Shown here: one piece after another, positions 1-10,682 of the stretch | Position numbering within the stretch: position 1 is the stretch's first letter | How the letters are laid out: each line of letters begins with the position of its first letter | NCBI RefSeq assembly: GCF_029873635.1 | Contig: NC_080423.1 | Coordinates: forward strand, 109,137,087 to 109,201,086 | Length of the DNA stretch: 64,000 bases | Source of the DNA: Malania oleifera | Lineage: Eukaryota; Streptophyta; Magnoliopsida; Santalales; Ximeniaceae | Reading direction: 5' to 3' | Position numbers and translations under genes: made by a program | The notes under the pieces: generated by a model | Told to the model about the DNA's origin: nothing | What the model saw: the letters and a program-made list of their open reading frames with translations, nothing else | Databases searched by the model: none

Positions 1-721
1 GTTCGATCGCCGGAATGGCGATTCCTTCCACATAGTCAAAAAGGGGGAGATTTGTTGAGTTATTTCCTTCCATGTGGAGGAAAGCCCAAGTGGGCTTTAT
101 TAAAAGACCGAAGCCCAGCCCTTTTAGTGTGCAAAACCTCAAGGAAGTTGTAAAAAGAGAGGGGAGAAGAGAGGAGCCGTCACTTCTCAAAAGAAAGAGA
201 GAAAAACGTGGTTTTTTCTCATGCTATCCAGATTTCATCAAGAGTCCGATCCTGCTTCTTTTGTGGTCCGATCGAGCTGAAATTTGAAGGAGAGGTTCAC
301 GACTCAAGGAGCTACAATCTGAATGGTGGAGATCGGATTTGGAGCTTGGGAGTTAGGGTTTTTGCCCGTGAATAGTAACCGCGAATTTGGTATATTCTCT
401 CCAATTCTCTTTGTATTTGCCAAGATTGTAGATATCTTGATGAGAGATTTTTGTATCCACTAATTACGATTAGAGAAGATTTTGTGTACCCATTATTTGA
501 TTGATAATGGAGATTTTAACTGGACTAGATCCCGTGGTTTTTCTTCCTCACACTGGGGAAGTTTTCCACGTAAAAAACTGTTTGTGTTCTTGTGGTTTGG
601 TGTGATTGATTATTTCTCTTATTATTTCCAGCACGTATAAAAGTAGAGATACACTATATTTGCTTACATATATGGAGAAGAATTATTCTTCTGTGATTGT
701 TTATTGATATCTCTCCCAACA
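1..721 (+). mobile_element. 3' end and 3' LTR of a Ty1/copia-type retrotransposon (LTR 53-721)
   Basis: A purine-rich tract (AAAAAGGGGGAGAT, about 39-52) sits directly before a sequence that starts TGTTGAG at 53 and ends CCCAACA at 721. That is the layout of a polypurine tract followed by a 3' LTR with TG...CA ends (669 bp). The LTR shares several blocks with the LTR at 46985-47628, including the 'TTTTCCACGTAAA' motif near its 3' part, so both belong to one copia family. The rest of the element is off the left edge, so its target-site duplication cannot be checked. It lies inside an intron of the MADS-box gene that follows. Confidence 0.75.
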
Positions 722-819
722 CTAACAGGGTTGCTAATTTTAATCATATGCACAACTTCACCAATTTGCTACTGAATAATGTCAATGCCTCATTTGATCT
801 CACTTTCTGGTGATCACAG

Positions 820-1700
820 CTTTGGAGGACTGAAATTGATGAATTGAAGAGAACAATAGGAACCTTGGAAACAAAACAGAAGTATGTACACTATCCCTTG
901 CTGCATATATATTCCTGCACTAGACTTTTTCCTTTTTCCTCTTTGGCTTGATGCATACCTGCAGTAGCTTCTACTACTAATAATCTGCTGTGTAGGAATT
1001 TAGCTGGAGAAGATCTGTCGGTGCTGGGGACGAAAGAGCTAAAACAGCTTGAGAGACAATTGAAGATCGGTGTGGAACGTGTCCGGTCCAAAATTGTAAA
1101 CTCATTTTACAAAACTTTTGAAAACAAGATTATCCATATGCAAAATTAACATTTTTCCATGCCCTTTTACTAAATTTGTTGGGTGAAACTCATATGAAAG
1201 TTTCAACTAACTTATGGTTCTTTTGAGCAGCGGCGCGTTATTTCGGAGCATGCTAGCTCTCTGAAAAGAAAGGTAAGATACTAGCCTAGACCAAAATCTA
1301 AGAAAACTCATGTTTGGTATTCTCTTACGATTGGAAATATCAGTAGAAAGGATCATCCTGTTTTGAAATTAAAAGCTAGGGGGGGAAAGAAAAGAAGGTT
1401 CACTTCCCCTTTGCATCTAGTCAAGTTCAAAGTTGAATGAAAATTTGCAAGATAATTAACTTTTTTCATCATTTAAATGCAGCATAGAGCCCTGCAAGAG
1501 GAGAACGCCCGTCTTCAAAAAACAGTGAGATTTTCAGAACCCACATTTTGCTTATAATCAATCCTAAATCAAATGGTTTCATTGTGCCGATGTTTTAGTT
1601 TGACATGAATAAATTTTTTGTGCACTTTGAGGTTAAGCTGTTCGAGGTGAACGCAAACCACAGAATATTTGGAATGGGAACGTATGCATTTGGTGTGTAA
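820..1700 (+). CDS. MIKC-type MADS-box transcription factor, 3' exons (K domain and C-terminus); 5' part outside the window
   Basis: Five exons read through in one frame with GT-AG introns: 820-881 (62 bp), 996-1095 (100 bp), 1231-1272 (42 bp), 1483-1524 (42 bp) and 1632-1700 (69 bp, ending TAA). The 62/100/42/42 series is the classic exon-size pattern of the K-box in plant MIKC MADS genes. The translation contains K-domain signatures such as LAGEDLSVLGTKELKQLERQ and ALQEENARLQ, whose leucine/acid/base heptads form the dimerisation coiled coils. These proteins are nuclear DNA-binding regulators acting as dimers or tetramers. The MADS (DNA-binding) and I exons must lie left of the window, beyond the copia element at 1-721. 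I cannot assign a subfamily safely. The last exon is only 22 codons and is the least certain, because its acceptor is a weak TTTGAG. No frameshift or stop is seen, so the gene may be functional if the intron insertion is spliced out. Confidence 0.85.
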
Positions 1701-2574
1701 TCAAAGCTTTAAGCAGATTGAAGGTGATTGCTTTGAGCACATTGAAGGAGATCGCTTTCTGCTGCAATGGTCTTTCATTATGAACTTCCTCTGGAATTTT
1801 TATTAAGTGGGCTTTTTCAATTATGATAATTGAGTGATTGATCATAGTCATGGAAATTGCAACTAGTATATGTTGCAGCAAGTTAGGAGTGCCCTACTCC
1901 AATATGAAAAATTTAGCTAATAAAACTTTACGCAGGTTTTCATGTTCAAGTGCTCCTGAGTACTACCATGCTACAGCTTTGATTTTATGCCTCCACTAAA
2001 ACCATTGGAGCAGACCGTATTATGAGGATGTACGTGTTCAAATCAAATGGGCTTATGGCCTTGAAAGTACAGAAATGTGATGATTTTATTCTAAACTCAA
2101 AGCTTTCAGTAAAGTTTCAACCTTGCCTCTACTGAATCAATCACTTGCAAAATCATAGTTATGAATTTGGGGAATGGAGAGCAGATGACTGATGATTCAA
2201 ATGGCTTACGCCGACATAGTTAAGTAAACAGCTGCTAGTTTCAAAATTTTGTCACTATGTTAGGCACCAAACCACATCATGAGGCAAAGCTATATTAGAG
2301 GCTGCTATGAAGAATTCAAGTGGCAATAAGTATATACATAGATACAAAATGACAAAATAAACTTACATGATGTAAAGTAAATATGGAGATATTGACATTC
2401 ATATCCAAATGAAAAACATATTCTAATTGAACCCATGGCTCAATTAATACATATTTTAACACCGGCAATTTTCTAAACAATAGTACATGTTAAGACATAC
2501 AATATGTATGCAGATAACAGCCAGCATGTGCTAATTGAACATATATAAATATTGTTCAATGAAACAGTTCACAG
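1701..2574. other. Intergenic, 3' flank of the MADS-box gene
   Basis: Between two convergent genes. The sequence is AT-rich, with short ORFs only and no recognised protein motif or repeat boundary. It probably contains the 3' UTRs of both neighbours. Confidence 0.5.
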
Positions 2575-2868
2575 TCACGCCTCAAAACGCTGTAGAACGG
2601 ATGATATGTAGCTCGCAGCTCTGATGTCAACAGTTTCATCATCTGGGAAGAGGCTTAACTGGTCCAAGGGCCGTGCCTTACTGTAATAAGGCTTAGTCTC
2701 CTGATTCGTTGAATAGTTTGAGAACGAACCATTGTGGTAGCTCACAGAAGCAGTCGAGGAAGACGGGACATGCTTTATCTTGCTCTGCACTAGTGGGGCA
2801 GGCTTGGCTGCCTTGTACAAGGAAGTGACTCTCTTGGTGAACCTTCCCTGCTTGTGGGTGAACTCCAT
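2575..2868 (-). CDS. Small plant protein of unknown function (97 aa)
   Basis: An uninterrupted 97-codon ORF whose ATG (2866-2868) is preceded on its strand by a good TATA box about 100 bp upstream. The protein is basic and Ser/Thr-rich in its first 70 residues (MEFTHKQGRFTKRVTSLYKA...). It ends in an acidic then ordered segment, DDETVDIRAASYISSVLQRF. Small plant proteins of unknown function often end in a comparable 'VD.RAA.YI..V..R' motif, which is why I favour a real gene over a chance ORF. I do not recognise the family by name. No signal peptide or membrane segment is seen. It is a single exon, convergent with the MADS-box gene. Confidence 0.6.
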   Translation of the reverse strand: MEFTHKQGRFTKRVTSLYKAAKPAPLVQSKIKHVPSSSTASVSYHNGSFSNYSTNQETKPYYSKARPLDQLSLFPDDETVDIRAASYISSVLQRFEA

Positions 2869-2965
2869 CTCTGGCTGTCAAGTTTTGTGTTGAAAAAAGG
2901 TAAGGTTGTGTTACTTCTGTATTGATCTTAGGTGACCTTGTTCAAAACACGGGGGAAAGGTACGG

Positions 2966-2973
2966 TATTTATA
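2966..2973 (-). promoter_or_regulatory. TATA box (TATAAATA) for the 97-aa gene
   Basis: The plus strand reads TATTTATA, i.e. TATAAATA on the minus strand. It lies about 98 bp upstream of the minus-strand ATG, a normal distance for a plant promoter with a 60-70 nt 5' UTR. Confidence 0.5.
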
Positions 2974-4586
2974 GCCATTTCGTAGGCGATTTGTTCAAAA
3001 GTTTGGATAGAGTCTTTGTAGAGATTGAAACTTTTGAATGAGTAGTGGTCCTCAAAACAGCTAAATATCTTGTTATCTCAGCATCAACTTGATTTTTTTT
3101 TTTTTTTTTTTGAGGGGTTTCTTTATTCATCAACTTGATATTTGCAAAATGCTAATCGATCCCACGCGCCGCTTAAGCATGTGCACACATTTTGCTGCAA
3201 CAAAGTTGGAGTTGGTGCTCTAGGAGTTGCCCGTCACTGCAAGATGCATTGAAGGTGCATGGAGGTGGCAAATCTAGAGTTGTTCCCATTTTCTATTTGG
3301 AGCTTTAGTGGATTTGAAAGATATGATGCTTTCAAAGCCAAAAAAAATAGATAGATGCAAGCTTTTCTACTTTATAATGCTTCCCCAATAATTACGAAAT
3401 TAAAAAATAAAAAATTCTTCAAGCATAAGTACTTTGGTTCACAGAATTGCATTTAAATACTCTAGACCCAATAAGTGAGTTTGGAAATTCCACTTGAAGA
3501 CTTTTGTACTTTACAATGCTTCTCCAACAATTAACAAATAAAAAATAGAATGGTTCTTCAAGCAGAAGCACTTTGGTTATGGTTTATCACTCTGCAAGAC
3601 ATAATATTAAACTATAGCATTCAGGTTCTCCAATGTTTTGGATTTACACAATCTGTTTGAACTGAAAAAGTACTCTAGACCCAATGAGTGAGTTGGAAAA
3701 TTCCTTGAAATCTAACAAGCCACTAATACATTTTGTAAAATATCTAGACTACTTTAATACAGTACAGTTGAAACCCAGCACTGTTCACTCAATCTAGATG
3801 CCTTCATTTCTCAAGACTCTATTGAAAAGCATTTACATAATTCCTATGCCTTGGCTACTTTACAAGTTCTGCAGCACAAGGAAACACATCACAGCTGTAT
3901 TACATCTTCTATTTCTGATAGATCAGTAATGGAATACTGTTAAGTAATGTGATGTTTGTGCTATGGTTATTGAAAAATCACATGAAGACTTTCTTAATGG
4001 GAGCATTGTGAAGGTAGTTTATTGGTAAACTAGTTTTTAGTGCTAAACCTGAATCATTAGTTTTTGGCTTTAGTGCTAGGATTCTATCCTCCTACATAAA
4101 TAGATGTGTGTATTTTATTTCAAATAGAGTAACATAATGAATAGTTACATCAAGCCCAATTGATGATTCATATTCTTCATAAAGATGACTTCCTGTCCTC
4201 CACAAAGGAAAAAAAAAATTAAAGGCAAAAGATCTAGGAAAGGGGAAATGAGAGGATAAGCACAGTGTCCATATCATTAGCTTTCAACACCTATTGGAAT
4301 GGGGAAAAGAGAAAAAGAAACAGATCAGTTGGTGTGTACTTTGGTGAATTGGTAATTAGTCCCTTTACCCAAGCAGTGGCCTCTTTTCAAGCATTAGCAA
4401 ATTAAGTAATGCTTGCTCCATTCTTTATGCATTGTGAATTCAAATTACAAAGTGCAAACTAATGCACACACACTGTAAAATTTTAAAAAATAAATAAATA
4501 AACAAATAATAGAGACTAGCAAAGCAATTTTACAAGGTTCAACGGCATATCCACTTCGTAAAAATCTTCACTATCTTGCTCTTCGG
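2974..4586. other. Intergenic, AT-rich, no gene recognised
   Basis: Contains a long T run (about 3092-3110) and near-repeated phrases (for example 'CTCTAGACCCAAT.AGTGAGTT' at about 3461 and 3671). No ORF has protein-family similarity that I recognise. Confidence 0.4.
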
Positions 4587-4890
4587 CTTCCTTTGGAGCT
4601 CAAAAAATATTAGAGAAAGGAAATAAAAATATCAAGTAAATTATATTTTCATGTTTGGTTATCAAGGAAATTGAGAAAGAAAATAAGAAATATAGAAAAT
4701 TTATGAATAAAATTTTGATTTTACACATCATTAGTATTTTGTTTTTCCTAATCTTTAATCATATCAAAATATATTTTTATTTTGATAATATTAATAGAGA
4801 AGGAATATAGGAAATGAGCTCCTTCCTTATTTTTCTTTCCATTTATTTTTTTCAAGTAAAATTCTTGATTCGAAAGAACTCTTAAGTTTG
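4587..4890. mobile_element. MITE-like repeat, copy A
   Basis: An AT-rich block that begins near GTTTGGTTATCAAGG and ends with AAAATTCTTGATTCGAA. The outer words are imperfect inverted repeats (GTTTGG..ATCAAG against CTTGAT..AAAC). Related copies with the same internal order occur at about 4950-5100, 10367-10615, 32170-32380 and 33303-33605. No coding capacity, so a non-autonomous DNA transposon is the best reading. Exact ends and target duplication are not resolved. Confidence 0.5.
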
Positions 4891-4949
4891 AAATTCGGAT
4901 AATATTAAGAAAATTGAAGGAAAATATTAAGGAATCCTCATTTTTGTTT

Positions 4950-5110
4950 GATTATTAAGAAAAGTAAAAAGGAAAATGAAAAATATATTAAATTTACCAA
5001 CAAAATTTTGATTTTACGCCTAATATTTAATTTTTCTTAATTTTTAATCATATAAAAATAAACTTTCATTTTTAATTTAATTTAATATAAAAGGAAAAAA
5101 TAATGAAAAA
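4950..5110. mobile_element. MITE-like repeat, copy B (truncated)
   Basis: Starts TGTTTGATTATTAAG and follows the internal sequence of copy A (AATATATTAAATTTACC, then TTTGATTTTACGC), but stops before the conserved 'TTCTTGATCC' end. Confidence 0.4.
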
Positions 5111-5824
5111 CATTAGGGTTCAATCGTCAGCTACTTACACAAAACTTCATAAGTCCTCATACACAGATAATGCCCAAAAACATTTAGGCCTCTCACTTAT
5201 ACAAAAGAAACTTTTCTGTTGCTTTAATGACTATAGGTTAATATGAGTCACAGCTCAACAATATCGTATAATATTCTAAGAATTAAAAAAATTAAAAATT
5301 TTAAAAAATAAAACCCTTTTATACTGGATTCATGCTCCCTGTGACTTTATTTACATTTTATTCTGCTGTGGGGCAAATGGGCTCCATGGGTTTGTTTCCA
5401 CTTTATTCCCAAAAGATTATTTGTTTTATTTTTCTAAATTCCCAGAAGGAGAAGGAGAAGAAGAAAGAGGAAAGAAGAAGACAGAGGGGAAAGAAAAGTA
5501 CACATATATGCTGAGGAATAGTTGATGCTCCACTTTTCTTGCATAGGGCACAACCCAAGCCACTGTTTAAGGATACTGGACCTCCAAAGTGCCTGCAACA
5601 TGACTGGACTATCTGTCTCTTGCCATTTACAACCCATAAAGAAGAAGAAGAAGAAGGAAGAAAGAAAGAAACCCACCAAAAGCAAACATAGCTCTTATCC
5701 ATTCAACGCTCAAAAATTGAAAACGCACTCACCCACTTGTGGGTCTTTCCTCAGCTTGGGTTATGATCTGTACAGGGCCTTTTTATTTTGAGGGTATCCA
5801 TAAAGGAAAAAGAGAAAGGTAACA

Positions 5825-6483
5825 TTGAAAATAGTTGTTGAAGAAATAAAAGAAATGGTAAATACAAAATTTGCTATTTGTTCTATGATATTTTTTGAAA
5901 CTCCAATGAATAGATTTTATAATTAAAAAGCTTAACATTTATATTTTATATTATAATAATATAAATAATAAAAACAACAATAACAACAGCAAACTATCAA
6001 TAAAAGAGAATTCATTGTATCTCAAGATTACTGAGCAATGATCAAGTTAGGTACACGAATTAGAGTAAAAGACATTAACCTCTCGTGAGATTTGACAAAA
6101 ATATAAGAATCTTACTTGAAATTTTAAAAATGTCACAAATCTCTCTTGAAATTTTATAAAAATATAAACTGTTTTTCTTAAAAAATTTATCAATTTGTAA
6201 AATATAACAGAAGGTTTAAATTTTTTTAATATATCTTAAGAAAGATTTTTAAAATTTTAGAAACCAAGTCAATATTTTTATTCAATAAATTAACCTAATT
6301 TATAGAAAATGGTAGCTCATAAAGAACTGGAGGATCTTTCTTATGGGCCTTTGGCCCACCAAGGAGGAGGTTTGAGTGGTTATGCATTATAATGGACTGA
6401 CAAGTGATAAACTCAGGGTCACCTTCCCTGTTGATTTCCTTTGTGCAAATAGGAAGTCATTTATGCTAAGTGGATTGGGCGAG
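5825..6483 (+). repeat. Duplicated block, copy 1 (0.65 kb; partner at 10683-11757)
   Basis: Runs from AAATAGTTGTTGAAGAAATAAAAG to TAAGTGGATTGGGCGAG. The same order of sequence is found at 10683-11757, where a SINE interrupts it. Shared words include GTTCTATGATATTTTTT, TTTGAGTGGTTATGCATAAT and the CTCAGGGTC(A/G)CCTTCC region. Non-coding. It is either a dispersed segmental duplication or an unclassified transposon. Confidence 0.6.
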
Positions 6484-7084
6484 TTTGGATCCGTACACAC
6501 TAGCAGATGGCCAGACGCAGTATTGCGCTCAGCACTCAGTACCCACGGCCACTACCCAAAAATAAGAAAACCCTACCAGATCCGGAGTCCATACTACCAG
6601 TGAAGGTCAGAAGGTGAAGTGAACAAAACGGTCCCTACTGTGAAGTGAACTGAACGGTCCCTGCTACCCAGTAACCTAGTATGCAGACTCGCCACTCGCA
6701 GTACCCATTAACCTGACCTACCCAATACCCATTACCCACTCCACTCCACAGCTCCACTCATAGACTTCCAAACGCAATCTCACGCTTGGCATTTGGCACC
6801 CATGGCCACTACCCAGAATTGAGAAAACCCTACCAGATCCAGAGTCCAGACTATTCGTGAACGTGAAATGAACTGAACTGGAGCCTGCAAGCGTTGAGGC
6901 GCAGCCATGCAGAAACCCTCATTTCCCATTTCCTTCAAACTGTGTTTAATTGGCCTTCGACGATGGCAATTGGCACCCAGAAAATCCTAAAACAGTGAAA
7001 TGTTTATAAAAAGGTAAATTAAATAAATTATATTTTTAAAGGGGTTAACCACTTATTAAAGGGACGAATATGGATTTACATCTT
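6484..7084. repeat. Intergenic with an internal duplication of a roughly 57-bp unit
   Basis: The phrase running from CCCA(C/T)GGCCACTACCCA through AAAACCCTACCAGATCC to AGAGTCCA occurs at about 6540-6597 and again at about 6798-6855, and the surroundings are partly alike. No gene recognised. Confidence 0.5.
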
Positions 7085-7089
7085 AGGCA

Positions 7090-9355
7090 TGTAGAGACCC
7101 GAAGAATTATGATAGTTAAATAATAAAAAAGGGGGAAAAGGGAATTGTAAGAGGTCACTGCAGGTCCTCGTCGACGAACACTCGACGAAGTGGCTTATTG
7201 GGATCATCGACGAGGACACGTGTCTCGTTGATGGGAAGTTACCGAGAGAGCTATTTTAGGGACCGAAATTCATCAACGAAAGTTATGAGTTCGTCGATAA
7301 ACTCTCTTCTTTACCTCGTCGACGAAGTGACGTGTCACGTCGACGAAAGCATGTGTATAAGTATACTAAAATTGGATTTCAGCGCAAGAAATTTGCATGT
7401 GGCTCTTTCTCTCTCTAGGTTTTCGTCCCTTTCACCTTCTCTCCTCGATTCCGGCCCCGTTCTTCGCCGAATTGACGATCCGAAGCAGCCATGTCACTCC
7501 TGGAAAGATTCTCTTCAAATCTGTTGGAGTAATCTGTTGGTTATGCCAACTTGGGAACCATCCCAAAATCAAAGTGAGTAGATTATTTGAGCATTTTCAG
7601 TATTATCTAGTTCATTTGAAGTCAGATTCTGTCTTATATGCGAAAATATTGGGATTTTGTGAAGTAAAATTAAGATATTATATTCTCAAAAATATAGTGT
7701 TTTGGGACCCTGTGGACAAAGGTTGAGGACCCCAGTGGGTGGTATTTCAAGAACTCAGGTAAAATGATATATGAATTATAATTTAAGATTTGTGCATGTG
7801 TGGATTTGGAGAGTATATGTATGATAACTATTTAGGTTAATTCAGTTGTTTGATTTGGGATATATACGTGTGTTATCTCAGGATGTTGAAAATTTGAATA
7901 CCGCACACGTGGGATTTCAAATAGTAGTTAATACTCAGATAGTCAGGTAAGGGAAATATGTTATGTTAGGAATTTTAGTATGATAGTCAGCAGAAATTAT
8001 ATGTTTTACCAAATTATTATTATTCAAATTATAATATATGTGTATAGTAGAAAATACAGATTTCAGAACTAATGAATTTATTTATTTAATTGTGTGACAT
8101 GAGTTTCTAGCAAACTAGTACAGTATTTATACAGTTTACAAATATCATGTTTTACAATATATTAGCCAGAAAATATCATGGAATAAATATATATTTTATA
8201 AAATGATGATTTTCAGTATACAAAATATTCAGAAAACCATGATTTATATATTTTCCATGATACCATGATTTACAGTGTATGTATAGAAACATATATTTAC
8301 AACATATTCAGAATACCATAATTTCAGTCAGATAATCAGATATATAGACATTAAATGTTCAATCAGATATTCAAATTAGCAAATCAATTTTACAATGTTT
8401 TAGTCATTATAAAATCATGGTAAAACAGTAATATAGATATATCAGTTACATATGTATATAGTATCAGACCCTGATGGACCAGATTCAGTTAATAAAGCAC
8501 GGTACTGTAACTATTTTCAGTTCAAAGTGCAACCACATTACTCAGATAGTCAGTGGTATTTAGCAGTCGATCATGCCTATGTTGTGGATAGGCTCCCCTT
8601 CAGATAAGGGTTGAGGAGGCCGATCTGACTTTCGGAGTTCAGTTGACTTACTCTGATCGGCCAGCTAGGATAGGTCCCATCTTCAGGCTGCACAACCCTA
8701 TCATGAGGGGTTAAATCATGACTTTTAGTTATCCATCCAGGGAAACCATAGATATACCTATGGATATTAGAAGTATTATGTTTAGAAAATCTAGAAAAAT
8801 TAGTTTATGTTAAGCAACATAGGTTTGAGCTATACTATAATATTTACACATGTTTTCTTAGACTCAGTTATTTATAGTATTTCTATATCTGATGTTATAA
8901 ATATGTAAACTCACATGTCACACACTAGTGATAGCATATTTCGTTTTACTGAGCATTGTCTCATCCTAGTAATTTAATATTTTTCAGGTGATTTTGTTAG
9001 GTGAGCAGATCAAGCTCGCAGATAGAGGGGACTTCTGTACTGCCCTATTTGTAGGGTGAATATTTTTGGGAAGTCAGTTTGAAAAGTCCCTAGGTTCAGT
9101 CAAGGGTTTTTTTGGAATGATTGTGTGTGTATATTTTGGGAAATATTTGGACACTCTGGTATTGTATATATTGACATGGTTGTATTTATTCTGTTTCTCG
9201 CTATTTAGGTGGTTTATTGCGTCTCAAATTCCACGAGTCCTATCTGGTCCGTGATGTTGGTTTGTTTTATATTAAAAGGTATCAAAGCAATAGAAATTTT
9301 ACATTTAATTTATGTAGGAAAATAAATAAATAACAAGAAAAAGCAAGTCGTTACA
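7090..9355 (+). mobile_element. Solo LTR of a Ty3/gypsy element (2266 bp) with TCGTCGACGA cluster
   Basis: Begins TGTAGAGACCCGAAGAATTATG and ends GTCGTTACA. Flanks are AGGCA (7085-7089) and AGTCA (9356-9360), a 5-bp target duplication with one change. It aligns in order with the solo LTR at 12209-13976: a CTCGTCGACGAA cluster near the start, then a 'GTACTGTAAC...GTGCAACCAC' block, then 'CCTATCATGAGGGGTTAAAT', then 'TTACTGAGC.TTG.CTCATCCTA'. The last blocks also resemble the Tekay-like LTR at 59650-61720. No PBS, gag or pol follows, so this is a solo LTR. Short ORFs inside it are not genes. Confidence 0.75.
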
Positions 9356-9360
9356 AGTCA

Positions 9361-9460
9361 CCTATTAATAAACGGGTCAACCTGAACCCGACCCCGTTTA
9401 ACCCTTACCCATTTATGACCAGCTCGTTAACCCGTTTTGCCACTCCTATGATTTGCAAGA
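9361..9460. mobile_element. Fragment of a dispersed 'AACGGGTCAACC' DNA-transposon-like repeat
   Basis: The sequence AAACGGGTCAACCTGAACCC through GTTAACCCGTTTTGCCACTCCTA is typical of short non-autonomous plant repeats that carry 'AGGAGTGGCAAAACGGGTTAAC' on the other strand. Only one end is visible. Classification is from general recollection and is weak. Confidence 0.35.
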
Positions 9461-10366
9461 TCTAATAATAGAATTAAGTCAAGAATCATACAAATAAATA
9501 TGAAACATTTATACATTCTTCTTTTCATAAATATAAGCCTTCAAAGTTAGCTAGTGAGTGTTTGGAGACTCAAAAAACTCACGAGTATCTACAATAGAAA
9601 TTTCAAAATTCTTTTCCTTTTTTTTGGTAATTCAGAACTTTAGCTTCGAACAAGTCCTCCATCCCCCCCCCCCCCCAAAAGCGCACCAAACCAGAGGCAA
9701 AAAACTATGTTGGAATTGGTGTATTACTCACAGAGTCAACAAATCACCCCTAACCATGCGTAGATTAGTAGGTGAAAGTTGCGATAAACAAGTAATGAAT
9801 AATTAGCACAATTACTCGAATCCTAGTGCATTCTTTTCTACACATGCCTTTTAAATTTCCACACATCGCAACCAACCCCTTTGGGTGGCCTTCATCAGGA
9901 GCGGCACTTCACAATATGGGAATCTAGTCGAATGATTTAATTAGGAGCCCTTAATATTTTGTTTAATTTTTTTTATTTAAAATTAATTTTACTAGGTGCA
10001 TCAAGTAATTTTAGCTGCACTACATGTGCACTCCACCCACTAAACATGTGAATTCTCCTATGAAACTAACAGAGATGGAGAATAGGGAATGCATGCATGG
10101 GGATGGGGTAACAAATTGAGAAATGAATAGTTAAATTAAATCTCAGGGGCTGGAGAGAGAGAGAGAGAGAGGTCATACGCGGGTCTATAACTGAGTATTG
10201 ACACAGTAGCTAGTAGTTATAAATAATGTTAACATTATCATATTAAAAAAAAAATTGGAAGAAAGCACCTCAGGCCGGCCCTGGCCTTCATACTATGAAC
10301 ATAATATATATGAAAAAATACATTTGATGATATTTTCATAATAGCATGTTCTTTTTTATTTTTTTT
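9461..10366. other. Intergenic with simple repeats
   Basis: Contains a C run (9663-9676), a short GA microsatellite (about 10157-10171) and AT-rich DNA. No gene seen. Confidence 0.4.
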
Positions 10367-10615
10367 ATATTTAGTTATCAAGGGAAATGAGAAAAAAATA
10401 ATATATATATATATATACACCAAATTAATGAACAAATTTTAATTTATAGATTCTTTAGATTTCATTTTTTAAAAAAAAATTAATCATATTAGAATAATTT
10501 TTTATTTTTAATGGTATTTAATATAAAGAGAAAATATAACAAAAAGTGAATTTTTTTCTTATTTCATTTTCCTTTCTGTTTTTCAAAGTAAAATTCTTGA
10601 TCCAAACTTTAGGGT
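10367..10615. mobile_element. MITE-like repeat, copy C
   Basis: Runs from TTTAGTTATCAAGGGAAATG to AAAATTCTTGATCCAAAC with the same internal order as copy A. Both inverted ends are visible. Confidence 0.5.
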
Positions 10616-10682
10616 ATAAAATACAGGTAAAATGGTTATGAAACTTAACAAAATAACTTAGGTGGAGAAACATTTTCAAAAT

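Noticed and set aside
5403-5791. Overlapping ORFs around 5.4-5.8 kb
   Set aside because: They are driven by GA/CT-rich low-complexity tracts on both strands, with no conserved domain.
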